Part shown: one piece after another, positions 18,900 to 29,125 of the stretch | How the letters are laid out: every line of letters starts with the position of its first letter | Numbering within the stretch: position 1 is the stretch's first letter | Made by a program: the position numbers and the translations under genes | Assembly: GCA_023091735.1 (NCBI GenBank) | Contig: JALKBU010000511.1 | Location: 1 to 36,118, forward strand | Direction: 5' to 3' | DNA: 36,118 nt | From: Trichomonas tenax | Taxonomy: Eukaryota > Parabasalia > Trichomonadida > Trichomonadidae | Notes under the pieces: model-generated | Databases searched by the model: none | What the model was told of the DNA's origin: nothing | The model's input: only the letters and a program-made list of their open reading frames with translations

Positions 18900-19679
18900 T
18901 TGGTTATATGCAAGCTAATTTCGATTTCAGATGTGAATATAGTCTATTTTTATGAGTTAGATATCATAACTCCTGCAATTAAATTATTTAATTCATCTGA
19001 AGACAAATTGAAAATTGCAGGTTTGCAAATATTCCTAGCTTTTTCAAATACATCTTATTTTAATGGTAATGCATTCATTGAAATTATCCCGCAATAATTC
19101 GCAAATGTTTACTCAAGTGAAGTGCATTTATCTATTTTGGTTCAAATTTTTAGTAATTTGATTACACAAAAGTTTAATGAAAACATACAGTGCCTGTATC
19201 CTAATGTGTTACATGCAAGTATTGAGCTAGTATTACCAAACTTAAGTGCATTTTCTCATCTTCTAAATCTTTTATTGGAGCATTTCTCGCAATATTCGTC
19301 ATACTCAAGGTCAGAACAACATTATTTCATGGAGTACTTAACCATCAGTCAGATTCATGAATTGTTTTGTTATGCTGAAAATGAAATAGTCGAGCATTTC
19401 ATGCATACTTTATATGCCGAACCACATAATGCAGACATTTTACGCTTTGTAACATCCGAAGAAGGTATTTATTCTATCTACAAAGCAATAAGAAATCGAT
19501 TCTCGTATAATTTGAAGCTTGAATTTTTGCATTTGATGAAACGTTTTTTACGCCAGCTAGACGATATTTCAGGTCATGAAAAAATAATTATGAAAATATT
19601 CATGAATTATTTTGACAATTTTGAAAACGAAGAAGATGAACCAGTATTGCTTTTAGTTGATACAATGCCCGTTCTATGA
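18900..19679 (+). pseudogene. Helical-repeat (ARM/HEAT-like) gene fragment inside the TIR element
   Basis: One frame reads as coding from about 18905 (LVICKLISIS) to a TGA at 19677, interrupted by a TAA at 19095-19097. After 19679 further coding-like text appears in another frame (NNNSENDEICEKIEIL) and then fades. The protein is made of paired amphipathic helices, with runs such as LPNLSAFSHLLNLLLEHFSQ and YFMEYLTISQIHELF, like ARM/HEAT repeat proteins. There is no start: the frame emerges directly from the hairpin array. It may be a host gene piece captured by the element. I cannot name the family, and it shows no visible match to the HEAT-like protein at 12785-14854. Confidence 0.5.
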
Positions 19680-20071
19680 TTATTGCCATCAGCTCAGCTT
19701 TTAGCAAGGGTATTGATTGAAAAAATATTGAAATATTTGATCAAATTATTAATAATAATAGTGAAAATGATGAAATTTGTGAAAAAATCGAAATACTAAT
19801 AGATACATTCATTTTTTTCTTATGTATATATTTGAAGTCATTTTTTGAACGAATCAACATTAAAGATTATTATTATTCTGACTTAGAAATTTCCTCATGA
19901 AATGCAAAATATTTTATTTTTGCCACCTTAGATATTTTTGCTAAACTTTAAAAAATTCATTTTATTAGTTCTTTGTTTAACATCATTATAGTAATCATAA
20001 TCATGATTATGCAAAAAAAGAACATTCTGCCATAATTGTGTTCTGATTTATGCTTTGTGCAAATGTAATTT

Positions 20072-20216
20072 CATATGCACATGGAAACCTATATGCATAT
20101 AGAATTCTGTGTGCATATGAAATCGTATATGCATATAAAACCTATATGCATATGGAGGCCAGAAATGCATATAGGTCACCTAGTTGCAAACCAAAAAATT
20201 ATATGCACAAGGGTCT
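20072..20216 (-). repeat. Right terminal inverted repeat
   Basis: It is the exact reverse complement of 17625-17769 and ends in GGGTCT at 20216. The next bases are ATTTAAAAAAACG. The inner side diverges at once after CATATGCAC, so the matched length of 145 bases is sharply bounded on the inside as well as on the outside. Confidence 0.85.
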
Positions 20217-20298
20217 ATTTAAAAAAACGCTGACGAAAAGATTAACCTTAATATCCAAACAAAAAGAACTCAAAGTGAAAACAACAGTATAGATACAT

Positions 20299-21299
20299 TT
20301 ATTTACACAAGAATGGTTCTATCCGTTCTTGAAGCATTGCTTTGAACCACGCTGACTTCAAGCACTTTCGTTGAGCAGTTTCAATTGTTTCCTGCAGCTC
20401 CTTGACATCATCACTTCCGTTTGCGCTTTCGACAATTGAAACAGCTTCCTGGAAAACAGATTTGAGTGTCTGAGCAACCTCTTTGATTTCTGATCTCTTA
20501 GATCTCTTCATGAAAGAGGCCCTGACAATCTTATCGATGTTGCTCTCATATTGGCCTTGGCTGATCGAATGCCTGATAGCTGCTTTCCTCGGGAGCTTTG
20601 TCTTCTTCTTCGCCACCCTCTTCTTCGATAGCGGTCAAGTTATTCGCGTTCTCCTTCGCTTCTTCAAACATACTGTCAACAACAGACGAACGCATGATGC
20701 TGCCACGCATAGAGTTTCGCGCAGGACTGCTTGGAGCATCATTCAGCAAAGCAAGAACGTCAGGCAAGTTCTTCTCACGAATTGCAGTGTTGATAGCATC
20801 ATGCAATCTCCACAAGCCGTAGAAACCAGTGAATGAGCTGACAATGAAGTCTCCTCCACCAATGTAAACAAGATCGGTAATAAGAGGTGTCATCGCTGGA
20901 ATCCCATGAAGCTGGTCACCTGAAAAAGTATCAACGATCCTTATAGTGGAGTCGCTCAGGCACACGGCAACGAAAAGGCCGCTGGAAGGCTCTACAGCGA
21001 CTTTAACAGGATAAGAACCAATTGCAAATTTATGGTATCTAAAGATGCTTCCGTCAGACAACTTGATGATCTTCAGAGAGCAATATTCGTTGAATGCTGA
21101 TGCGAAGTATTTCCCGTTTGGAAGCAATGAAAATGAAAGAGCTGAATGTGGAATAGCAACAGAGTTTTGTCCATTGAATATTCTTATCCCAGAGATGTTT
21201 GCTGCAACAATATATCCATCGTTTGTCACTAAAATCGAGGCTACTGTTCCACTTGTCTTTTTTATTTCATTTTTCGTTCTTTTGATGAATTGTGATATA
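20299..21299 (-). pseudogene. 5'-truncated WD40 (WDR62/MAPKBP1-like) gene
   Basis: Reading on - from about 21299, the text encodes the last WD40 blades: VASILVTNDGYIVAANISG, then blades around LSFSLLPNGKYFAS, VCLSDSTIRIVDTFSGDQLH and ITDLVYIGGGDFIV, ending in a WRL motif. This resembles the end of the propeller in WDR62/MAPKBP1-type proteins. A Ser-rich and Glu-rich linker follows, then a one-base frameshift near 20550, after which a helical basic C-terminus (IDKIVRASFMKRSKRSE) runs to the stop at 20299. There is no ATG or earlier propeller upstream, only AT-rich DNA. So the gene lost its N-terminal half and its frame. It begins 83 bases from the TIR element. Confidence 0.75.
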
Positions 21300-21859
21300 G
21301 CTCATGAATAGCTTCACTTTTTACGCAACAATTATTGCAAAAACCTTGTATTTTTTTCTATTGATTTTTCTCCTAAAATGTGACATTAATTTGACATTTT
21401 TCAATAGTTTATTTGCTATGTTTTCAAAATTTTACATGACAAAACGTCATTTGAAATAATTTACATGTCGTAATTTAATACGACTCGACATAATCTAAAT
21501 ATTCATGAAAGTAATTCAATTGAATTTTGATTACACGGATATCATTCCAATAAATTAATCTAAATATTTGGTCTATTTTTATGGGAATCATTCCAATTGA
21601 TCATTTGTATTTTGCTAAAAACGAACCAATTAATTAATTAAAGAATTCTCATATTCACTATTTATGATAATTGAGTTTTCATGGTAGCCGACATGCATAA
21701 ACGTGAGGAATATGATGAGAAATCTTTTGAATTCAGGATCATGATGTTTGATAGTTAAAACCGTTTAAATAAAGAAAATAATATCATTCATTTTATCGAC
21801 ATTTCTTTAGGGGGTGGATATTATGCCTTGCTTTTAAAGTTAATATAGAAATAATTAGT
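21300..21859. other. AT-rich spacer, no gene seen
   Basis: The sequence does not continue the WD40 propeller in any frame I checked. A short ATCATTCCAAT(A/T) word occurs twice (about 21541 and 21587). Nothing else was recognised. Confidence 0.4.
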
Positions 21860-22491
21860 TTATAGCATAATTATAACTGCTATAGTTAAAAAGTTAATCC
21901 TTGCACTATATGTCTTTAATTTATATGTTTTGTACAAAAGATCAAGTAATGGTAAACATATCCATAAGTTAACTTCGTTGTAAGCAACCGTATCGCCTGG
22001 AATTTTCTTTCTGTCTGAATTAAATACAGTTAATCCTTCTGCTGTTAATCCCACACTAAAATACCATCCTGTTGCACCAGGACAGCCTTTTAGAATCGTC
22101 GTAGTGCTTAAAGAGTTTACAAGGTCTCCCCAAACACATCCTGATGATGTGCGATCTGCTAATGTAATATTTTTGTTAAACCCATCAACAGTATAGTTTT
22201 TCGACATTGTTTTTTCTTTATCATAAAATGGATTGTTTGATTGGTCCCAAATATTAAATTTGTTTGGAACATTACATTCTATCATAAATCTATATGAATC
22301 ATTTATCTTCCATGATGGTTTAACCAAATAGAATATCGAATATAAGCCTGGTTGCTTAACTTTTAAAAATTGTTCCTTTGTTATTGAATATTCTTGTTCT
22401 TGATGAAATACCTTAATGTATAAATCACCTTCATATGTTCCAAATTGATATCCATTGTTGACGAAAGTTGAATTCGTCTGGGAAGAAACAA
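21860..22491 (-). pseudogene. Unidentified fragment, possibly of a surface protein
   Basis: An open frame on - runs from 22491 to the stop at 21860, about 210 codons, without an initial ATG; the first residues are IVSSQTNSTFV. It has a beta-rich, Gly/Asn/Tyr-rich composition (GYQFGTYEGDLYIKV, SSGCVWGDLVNSL, GCPGATGWYFSVGL), three Cys and several N-glycosylation sites, and ends in a hydrophobic stretch (INFLTIAVIIML). This suggests an extracellular domain with a C-terminal anchor. It is not the beta-helix family of the neighbouring pseudogenes, as far as I can tell. Without a start it is probably a relic. No family recognised. Confidence 0.45.
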
Positions 22492-22574
22492 TTTAACACT
22501 CTGTCACTTTTACAGGCGAACGATAAAAACATATTTTAAAACAAAATATGACATATGTTTATTTATTAGTTTTC

Positions 22575-22724
22575 TTAAAGATAAAAATCCATAATTTTAT
22601 CGGTAGTTGACTGTTTCTCTGATTGATTTTGATTTTGTAATGCTTGGAACATATTTGGCTGATCATTTAGTGAGGTTCTGTCTAATTCTGAAAGCACAAC
22701 TTCTGTCGCTAATTCATCAAAAAA
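22575..22724 (-). other. Coding-like extension of the BTB gene beyond an in-frame TAG
   Basis: Directly after the TAG at 22725-22727 the same frame stays open for 49 codons to a TAA at 22575-22577. It reads as a plausible protein end: FFDELATEVVLSELDRTSLN, then a Gln/Asn-rich stretch and MDFYL. The continuity of style with the Gln-rich protein strongly suggests the tail was part of the gene. The stop could be a recent nonsense mutation (CAG to TAG), an assembly error, or a site of readthrough. Confidence 0.55.
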
Positions 22725-24608
22725 CTATTGGAAATTAGAGTTTTTCTGTTGTGAAACATTGTTACTTGGCTGAGATTGTGTCGTAGTAGCTGGCTGATTT
22801 GATTGAGTCGTGGCTTTAGATTGAGGGGCTGCATTAGATTTAGGTTTTGAAGCATCATGAGGCACTGGCTGAGGACCAGCATTCGTGCTTGATGCGGGTT
22901 TAGAATTTGATTGTGAAACTGGTTTGGAATTTGGTTGTGGAACTGCTTTAGTAAATGATGGTGGTGCACTCCGAGGGACTGTTTGCTGGATAGGCCACTG
23001 CTTTTGTTGCTGCATCTGAAGAGCACCAACAGCTAATCTATTCTGAGCTGAGCTTTGAAAGAAATTTTGATTTGCAGGAACTTGAACTCCAAATAAACGA
23101 CTATCCTTTGGTGCTTTTGGTTGTTCTGTTGAAGGAACTTTGATCAAAACATCTTTTGGTTCAGAAGTAGGTTGGGTTATTGTTGAAACACCCCATACTG
23201 ATGTATCTGATTGATTTTTAGATGGTAATGGTAATCCGATCTTGAAAGTAAGATTTGAGGGGTGAGAATTTGTGCCAGGTTGACTTTGGTTGGTTTTAAT
23301 TATTGTTTTGTTAGTTTGTTGATTTTGATTAATTTGATTATTCGTTTTGCTCGTTTGTTGGGTTTGGTTGCTGCCTTGTGTTGTTGTTTTGCTTGGTTGC
23401 TGATTTGATTTCTGTGGCTGAGCAATCTGGTTTGATGATAATGTTTGTTTTGGCATACTTGGGATGATTGATGGTGGTGGAGCTGATTGATTGAATTGTA
23501 ATGAAGCTGTATTTGCATATTGCAGAAATGGATTTGGTACTGGCTGTTGTCTTGCTGATTGAGTTGTTGGCTGATTTTTGTTTGCGAGATTTTGTTGCTG
23601 ATTTGGAGGTGCAGTATTTTGTGTTTGTGGTGCAATATTTTGTGCTTGTGGTTTTGCAGGCTGAGTATTTCCAATTGATTTAGGAATTGATAATACTTGA
23701 TGATTATTTTCTTGATCTGGTTGCAGATTGATTTGCTGTAAATTAATGATAGGTTGACCAAAAATATTGGGAAGGAATTGATTTTTGCTTGTGGCTGTTG
23801 GATAACTAAACGAATTGTTTTGTTGCTGATTTGTTGGAGCTTGTGACCAAACTGTAACAGGAGATTTTGGTGTAATGGATAATCTTGATGAAAGGCATTT
23901 CCATACAATTAAAAGAACTGGTTCATTTAATACATCTAACAGACTTTCAAAGTATGCTTGAATTTGCTTAACAGCAAAAATATCGACGATGTTCAAAGAA
24001 ATGTTTTCGAACAGACGAATGAAGATCGAATCCTGACTACAAAGATCAACAAGAAATGTAACAAGGAAGTTTGGATCATTATAGACTGCATTTGGATGGA
24101 ATAAAATCGCTTCTGCATCATCGAATCCAAAATATTTGAAAAACTCGATTAAGTAATTTCTATCGAAAATTTCGATATGGGAAGCGATAAATTCATGTGC
24201 TTTCTCAATATCATTTGATAAAACAAAGTATTGATAATTATCAAGAACATCTTCAACGGTCAATGAGATATTTGCACACTTTTTCGCGTATATTTCGCTG
24301 AGTTCTGTAATTCCCATCTCTATGCCGATGCGATATAAGTCTAATAAAATTGGTAAAGAATCAGTTTGCTCGATTTGGCCTTCTGTCATGAATTTGTCGA
24401 GGCACTGTAGTGAACCTTCGCTTCTTATTTCAACATTGAAATGAAATTCGCGAATTAAAGAATCTGCGGCAAAAGATTCGTTTATTTTTGAAGATAAACA
24501 TATAGAATTTGTCAGAGGACATTTAAAGGTGAAATCATTGACGGTGATGCTGCAGACTTGGTGGTCATTCAAGACGGCCAATCTTGAGATAATTGTCTTT
24601 GCATTCAT
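22725..24608 (-). CDS. BTB-like domain protein with long Gln/Asn-rich tail
   Basis: This 627-residue protein starts at an ATG at 24606-24608. TCATAA lies 12 bases upstream on - and fits the trichomonad initiator consensus, which supports this start. Residues about 10-115 look like the BTB/POZ-type N-terminal domain of a large trichomonad family (ITVNDFTFKCPLTN, then IREFHFNVEIRSEGS), followed by a BACK-like helical part to about 250. In related trichomonad proteins ankyrin repeats often follow; here the rest is a disordered Gln, Asn, Pro, Ser and Thr tail. BTB domains usually dimerise or bind Cullin-3; neither is shown here. The tail is prion-like in composition. The frame continues past the stop (see 22575-22724). 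Confidence 0.8.
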   Translation of the reverse strand: MNAKTIISRLAVLNDHQVCSITVNDFTFKCPLTNSICLSSKINESFAADSLIREFHFNVEIRSEGSLQCLDKFMTEGQIEQTDSLPILLDLYRIGIEMGITELSEIYAKKCANISLTVEDVLDNYQYFVLSNDIEKAHEFIASHIEIFDRNYLIEFFKYFGFDDAEAILFHPNAVYNDPNFLVTFLVDLCSQDSIFIRLFENISLNIVDIFAVKQIQAYFESLLDVLNEPVLLIVWKCLSSRLSITPKSPVTVWSQAPTNQQQNNSFSYPTATSKNQFLPNIFGQPIINLQQINLQPDQENNHQVLSIPKSIGNTQPAKPQAQNIAPQTQNTAPPNQQQNLANKNQPTTQSARQQPVPNPFLQYANTASLQFNQSAPPPSIIPSMPKQTLSSNQIAQPQKSNQQPSKTTTQGSNQTQQTSKTNNQINQNQQTNKTIIKTNQSQPGTNSHPSNLTFKIGLPLPSKNQSDTSVWGVSTITQPTSEPKDVLIKVPSTEQPKAPKDSRLFGVQVPANQNFFQSSAQNRLAVGALQMQQQKQWPIQQTVPRSAPPSFTKAVPQPNSKPVSQSNSKPASSTNAGPQPVPHDASKPKSNAAPQSKATTQSNQPATTTQSQPSNNVSQQKNSNFQ

Positions 24609-24624
24609 TTAAAAATTATGAAAC
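24597..24624 (-). promoter_or_regulatory. Initiator-like element of the BTB gene
   Basis: On - the sequence reads TTTCATAATTTTTAA directly before the ATG. TCATAA matches the trichomonad initiator TCA+1-Y-W-W, and would place the first transcribed base about 12 nucleotides before the start codon, the usual short leader in these organisms. The match is short and untested. Confidence 0.45.
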
Positions 24625-27205
24625 TTTTGGCAAAAAGAATATTCAATGCAGTGCTTTAATCTTTGACTTTTGATACTTTTGTTCCATGATTCTAAACAAA
24701 AACACAATTTTTGATAATATTTTCACAATATCATTGGTGAATTACAAAAATCACAGCAGGGTATGTTTTGAAAGTTAATGTGAAGTATACTATCATACAA
24801 TGAAATAGATTTTCCAATTTATAGTCAATAGTGATGATGACGATATTAAAGCCAATATATATCATTAAATACAATAGATATAAACCATCTTTCATAATCC
24901 AAATATGCTTTGCATTAAGTATCGAATTTGGATCTATTACACTTATGAATCATCGTAAGATATAATGATGGTTAGGGAAAAAATGACACTTTTTTCCAAT
25001 TGCAAAAGTGGCTATTTTGTCAACTTTTAAATATCAAAACTCAGCTTATTACTACGCATGCACAGATGGTGCTATCAGTTAGGTATCACCTGGTTCACAA
25101 GCATCTTTACTAAAAAATCTCGAGATTCAATTTTTTTAACTCAAAAAAAGTGGTGAATGTTAACTTTCTATTCCACTCAAAAAAGGGAGGAACTTCGCCT
25201 TTTACTACCAATTGCCTTCGATCTCACACAGTAGGCCCCACACCCAATGAGGAACAAATAATATACGAGCGGCAGTCATTTGTGTGAGCCAATCATCCAG
25301 ATTGAAATCGTATTTCGAGCAAAAAATGCAAATATCGAACATTAACTTGTCTCACTTGATATTAAATTGCGAGTATAGTATTATCACACTTCAAATATAT
25401 AAATTGTTCAATTTTTCGATGAAATCAAATTGATATTTCGGTCAATGGAGACTTAAATAGCCACATGAAGCGCATCATTTAGATTAAATACTTGCTCGAT
25501 GCATGTTATATTGCAAATTTTCACCTGACTATGATTTAATACAACAAAATTAAAATATTTTTATGAAAAATACTGATTTGTTCATATATTATAGCATGAC
25601 ATTTGCATATGTTAGATTTGAAAATACAGAACTAATAAAATAATAATACCTATTGAGAAAAGATGAATATGCTCATATTTTTGAGTGAATAAAAGGAATA
25701 TACAGCTATTTTTGGTTTGGATCTTGAGTAAATCCAGATCACATACATATTCTGCTACTTATGATGGTATGTGCAAAGAAAATCACGCTCTATACAAGCG
25801 ATTCCTAGATTCTCTATAATTGCTCATTGCAATTATGGTAAGAACATAACATTTATGTATACTAGAGTAGTAAAATTTATTGCTATCATTTCCTTCAGCT
25901 GTTGCATCACTATATTCTGCAATTGGAATGAGCCCAGACTTCATATTATCGTGTGAGTACATAAATGAAATAACTTCTTAGTTGAATATATTATAGTGAG
26001 AATACTGAAACTTGAAAATATTTGTGTTTTGTAGCCAATATTCAAAATAATTATCCATTTTATAAGATTTTTCATAAAGAAAGTAGAGAGAATCTTTAAC
26101 TTCACTTTTCAAATATATGCTCCACAAAGTTTGCATATGTTATAACATAAATATGATTATTTTCAAAATTTTCATTTGAATTAAGTCTAACAGCATAGTT
26201 AATTGTATCCTGATTACATAGAAAATAGCATTTTGTACAAACAGAGGTTAGGTTTTATCAATTTTGGTCTTTTGGAATTTCGATTAAGTTTGTAATAAAG
26301 GTAAATCAACATTTTACTGATGTAAATGTTAGAAAAGTATCATGTGCATTCAGTAACAGAGTATTTTTAACCATGAATCTCATCTGTTCGTAAATTCCAT
26401 TTTGTATTATAAAACTGGCTCACTCTAATGACTTGAAAAGTACTTCTGTGACATAAATGATATATATTATTTATATGCTGCGACCTACAGTCAAAATTGT
26501 AGTATTTTGACAAAGATCGAAAAAATTGCGATTATTTCATACATCGAAAACGCCTCAAAAGTAGCGCAATCTAATAAGTGTGCTATAGAACCCTGGAATA
26601 TCAAATAATTGTTAAAGCGCAGGTTAATTCGATAATATCTCTTTAATAGATTTTGCTTTCGTCAATGATGTCTATTGTAAACTGGCGGCAATCCTTTTGC
26701 TTAGTCTAATGGAAGTAGCAGAATTGCTGCAACTTGTCATAGGAAAAAGTTTACTGAAGAGAAGAAACTCCGAAAAAATGGGAAAAAAGTTCCCCTCCTT
26801 TTCCACTCAATAGTCCAATTTACAAATCTGAATCCAATAATTCTAAAATATTTATGTTAAGTTGATTGACAATAATAATCCAATAAAATCGAAAAACACC
26901 AAAAGTTTGAATTCACATGAAAATTATTTCATATTATTATATATACTTTATGTTATTCAAGTGATTTCTACGGGGAAAAAGTCTGAATGATATTCTTATT
27001 GGGAAAATTTTATCCTTGAAACGATAACGATAATTTGATTCGCTCTCTTTAATGTTGCTCACGAAACAATTATCGAAATTCCCGATCATTTTCAAATGTG
27101 TCCTCGTTGAATTGAAATCTGATGGACATGTGTAGATCTAAATGTACAAAACACAATTTTATATTTAAGGTTCCTTGCATTGTTTAATCAATGAATATCT
27201 TGTAA
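24609..27205. other. 2.6-kb region without a supported gene
   Basis: No frame shows coding character on either strand. A patch at about 24980-25310 is less AT-rich (ACTACGCATGCACAGATGG, CAGTAGGCCCCACACCC). I tested it and 26690-26780 by eye for tRNA shape and found no T-arm pair. Two overlapping AACGATA words lie at 27020-27032, about 180 bases before the next pseudogene. The rest is featureless AT-rich sequence. Confidence 0.45.
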
Positions 27206-28819
27206 TCTGCTTTAGTTACAGAGCAACTATATAGATATTCAGACTCCTTCAATATCAATGATTGTACTTTTTATGGAATAAATGTTCTTAATCAACGTGA
27301 TGCGGTGATTCAAATTCAATCAACTAACACAAGTGGCATATTCTCAATGCAAAGCGCAACGATATTGAATTGTCGTATTTCCATGAACAGTTTGTTTGAA
27401 AGTGCATTAATTGTATCCTTTATTCCTTTAGAAATCAAATCTTGTTTAATTTGGGATTGTAAATCATATTTTTCGATTCTCTATTCGTTACTTGCTTCGG
27501 AACACATTATATTGGTACATTTTCTAATTTGATTTCTTCTCACTGCAATCATTCGCAAAACAAACTTAATTCGACATCATGTATATGAATTCTCCTAATG
27601 ATTATGCATAAACTGTGAAAAAGCATTTAATTTTGCGAATGATGAAACAAAGTTCGTTATTAAGAACACTGTATTCGATAGATGTCTAATTGATAATGTT
27701 TTAGTCACAGATTTGATTGATTGCTATTTCCTGAATTGTGTTTTCAAAGAATTTTCATTCGAAAAAGAAAATCTTCAAAACAGTTTATTTGATGAATTAT
27801 GCAATAGAAAGTTCAATCATTCGTATACAAAGATAGCTGCAACACCAGATATTGAAGAACCATTATTGAATAGCTTTAATTTCAGACAGAAATCAGACAC
27901 AATCGAAAATACAGAATATAACACTGTCGCAAATATATCGAGTATCGTTGATCATTTGACAGTCAAAGAATGCGTTTTCAAAGATATTTACATTAATGAA
28001 TCAGCAAACTCTGTTATATCGATCAACAACTCAATTTTTAATTATTTAGAAATAAGAAGATCATATTTTGATAATTGCGTATCTCTCTGAAGCGCTGGTG
28101 TTCTCATTTTGTATCATTTAGCAAACATAACAATGACTAATTCATGTGTTAATAACTGCGCTTCAAATGATGCAATCTTTTTGCATGTTTTTACAGGAGC
28201 TGATGGTATTACTGCAAGCTTGCAGATTAATCACACTCAATACTCTCTTCAAAAGGCTCCGGACAAGATTAATAGAGCCCAAACTCATATTTATTTTAAT
28301 CATCCTATCTTTTCTTCAAACATTAATTTTTCATCAAAGAACATTCAACTAGACAATGCATTTTGCGGTCATGAGATGCAAATAAGTTACTACAATTTCA
28401 AAAATGTTCAGAAAATCACTCACATGTTTGAAAGCCCTTATTTAATCACTATTTCAAATTCCAACTTCATTAATGCTCTTCCTGATTCACTTTTCTCATT
28501 TGAAGAATATTCATTATCTCACTGCAGCTTTATCAAGAGCACATTGCCAAAAAATATCTCAGGAGACTCTATTTGTGTTGAAAATGATAAAACTATGTGT
28601 GAGATTTACCCAATTCAATTTGATTTCAACTGGGCAACACCAAAAGTCATCAAAAAACCACTTTTGACAACAACTGAAATCGTTTTTATTGCTATTGGAG
28701 CTGTTATCTTAATAGTCTCATCATGATTCATGGTATATGGTCTATATCCATGTAAAGTGCATAAACACTTCAATGATAGGAGAGAGCTTGAAAAGAATAT
28801 CATGGATGACTTTGGATAA
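27206..28819 (+). pseudogene. Beta-helix (Pmp-like) surface protein with broken membrane anchor
   Basis: Coding text starts without ATG at 27206 (LVTEQLYRYSD). It runs through several frames: open to 27532, on in another frame around 27490-27590, again from about 27628 to 28088, and from 28109 on. Strand-and-turn repeats are typical (FNINDCTFYG, TILNCRIS, LTVKECVFKD, ISNSNFINA). Near the end a membrane helix (EIVFIAIGAVILIVSS) is cut by a TGA at 28724-28726. Beyond it the same frame continues with FMVYGLYPCKVHKHF and a charged tail ending at TAA 28817-28819, as expected for the cytoplasmic tail of a type I surface protein. The gene is clearly dead. It belongs to the same class as the fragment at 15980-16990. 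Confidence 0.75.
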
Positions 28820-29112
28820 AAATTATTCTAAAAATAAAGATTATTTTATATCTATAGTTATACTGATCAATATCATTATGAAATATAACTTCGATCGAGT
28901 ATGGCTACAGTTATTTAATAGCAGTTAATATATTTTAAAACTGATTTTTAATCAACAAAATATGGAACTTAAAATTAATATATTATGCTTCAAAGTTAAA
29001 ATATAGAATATACTATATGTATTGAAGTCAAATGGAAACAATGATAAAATATGACAAATTAAGAATAAATGTGTCATGTAATGTCTATCGTCGGAGGAAG
29101 TAAAAAAATGAT
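28820..29112. other. Short spacer, no gene seen
   Basis: AT-rich DNA between the surface-protein pseudogene and the acidic-protein gene. Nothing beyond low-complexity sequence was recognised. Confidence 0.4.
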
Positions 29113-29117
29113 TCACT
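29113..29117 (+). promoter_or_regulatory. Initiator-like TCACT before the acidic-protein gene
   Basis: ATTCACTCG lies 8-13 bases before the ATG at 29126. TCACT fits the start of the trichomonad initiator (TCA+1 then a pyrimidine and A or T) at the usual distance from the start codon. This supports 29126 as the start rather than the later Met at 29168. Confidence 0.4.
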
Positions 29118-29125
29118 CGTGAAAG

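Larger units (their letters stand above)
17625..20216. mobile_element. 2.6-kb element with identical 145-bp terminal inverted repeats
   Basis: The first 145 bases (17625-17769) and the last 145 (20072-20216) are exact reverse complements in my base-by-base reading, both starting AGACCCTTGTGC. The element is flanked by ATT on both sides (17622-17624 and 20217-20219), a possible three-base target duplication, which is short enough to be chance. Inside are more ATGCAT repeats, an array of long imperfect hairpins (18395-18890) and a broken helical-repeat gene, but no transposase I can recognise. Perfect arms imply recent insertion or recent conversion between the ends. It is probably a non-autonomous DNA transposon carrying host-like sequence. 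Confidence 0.8.

Noticed and set aside
22709..23029. Other-frame open frames over the Gln-rich region of the BTB gene (also 23300-23908)
   Set aside because: Low-complexity CAA/CAG-rich DNA opens all frames; only the main frame links to the BTB domain.
25771..25956. Short hydrophobic open frame in the 2.6-kb gene-free region
   Set aside because: Length and composition are what chance gives in AT-rich DNA; no start signal or family pattern.
26690..26780. Possible tRNA-like segment (GCTTAGTCTAATGG)
   Set aside because: The D-arm-like start is not followed by a plausible anticodon arm or a TTCRA T-loop.
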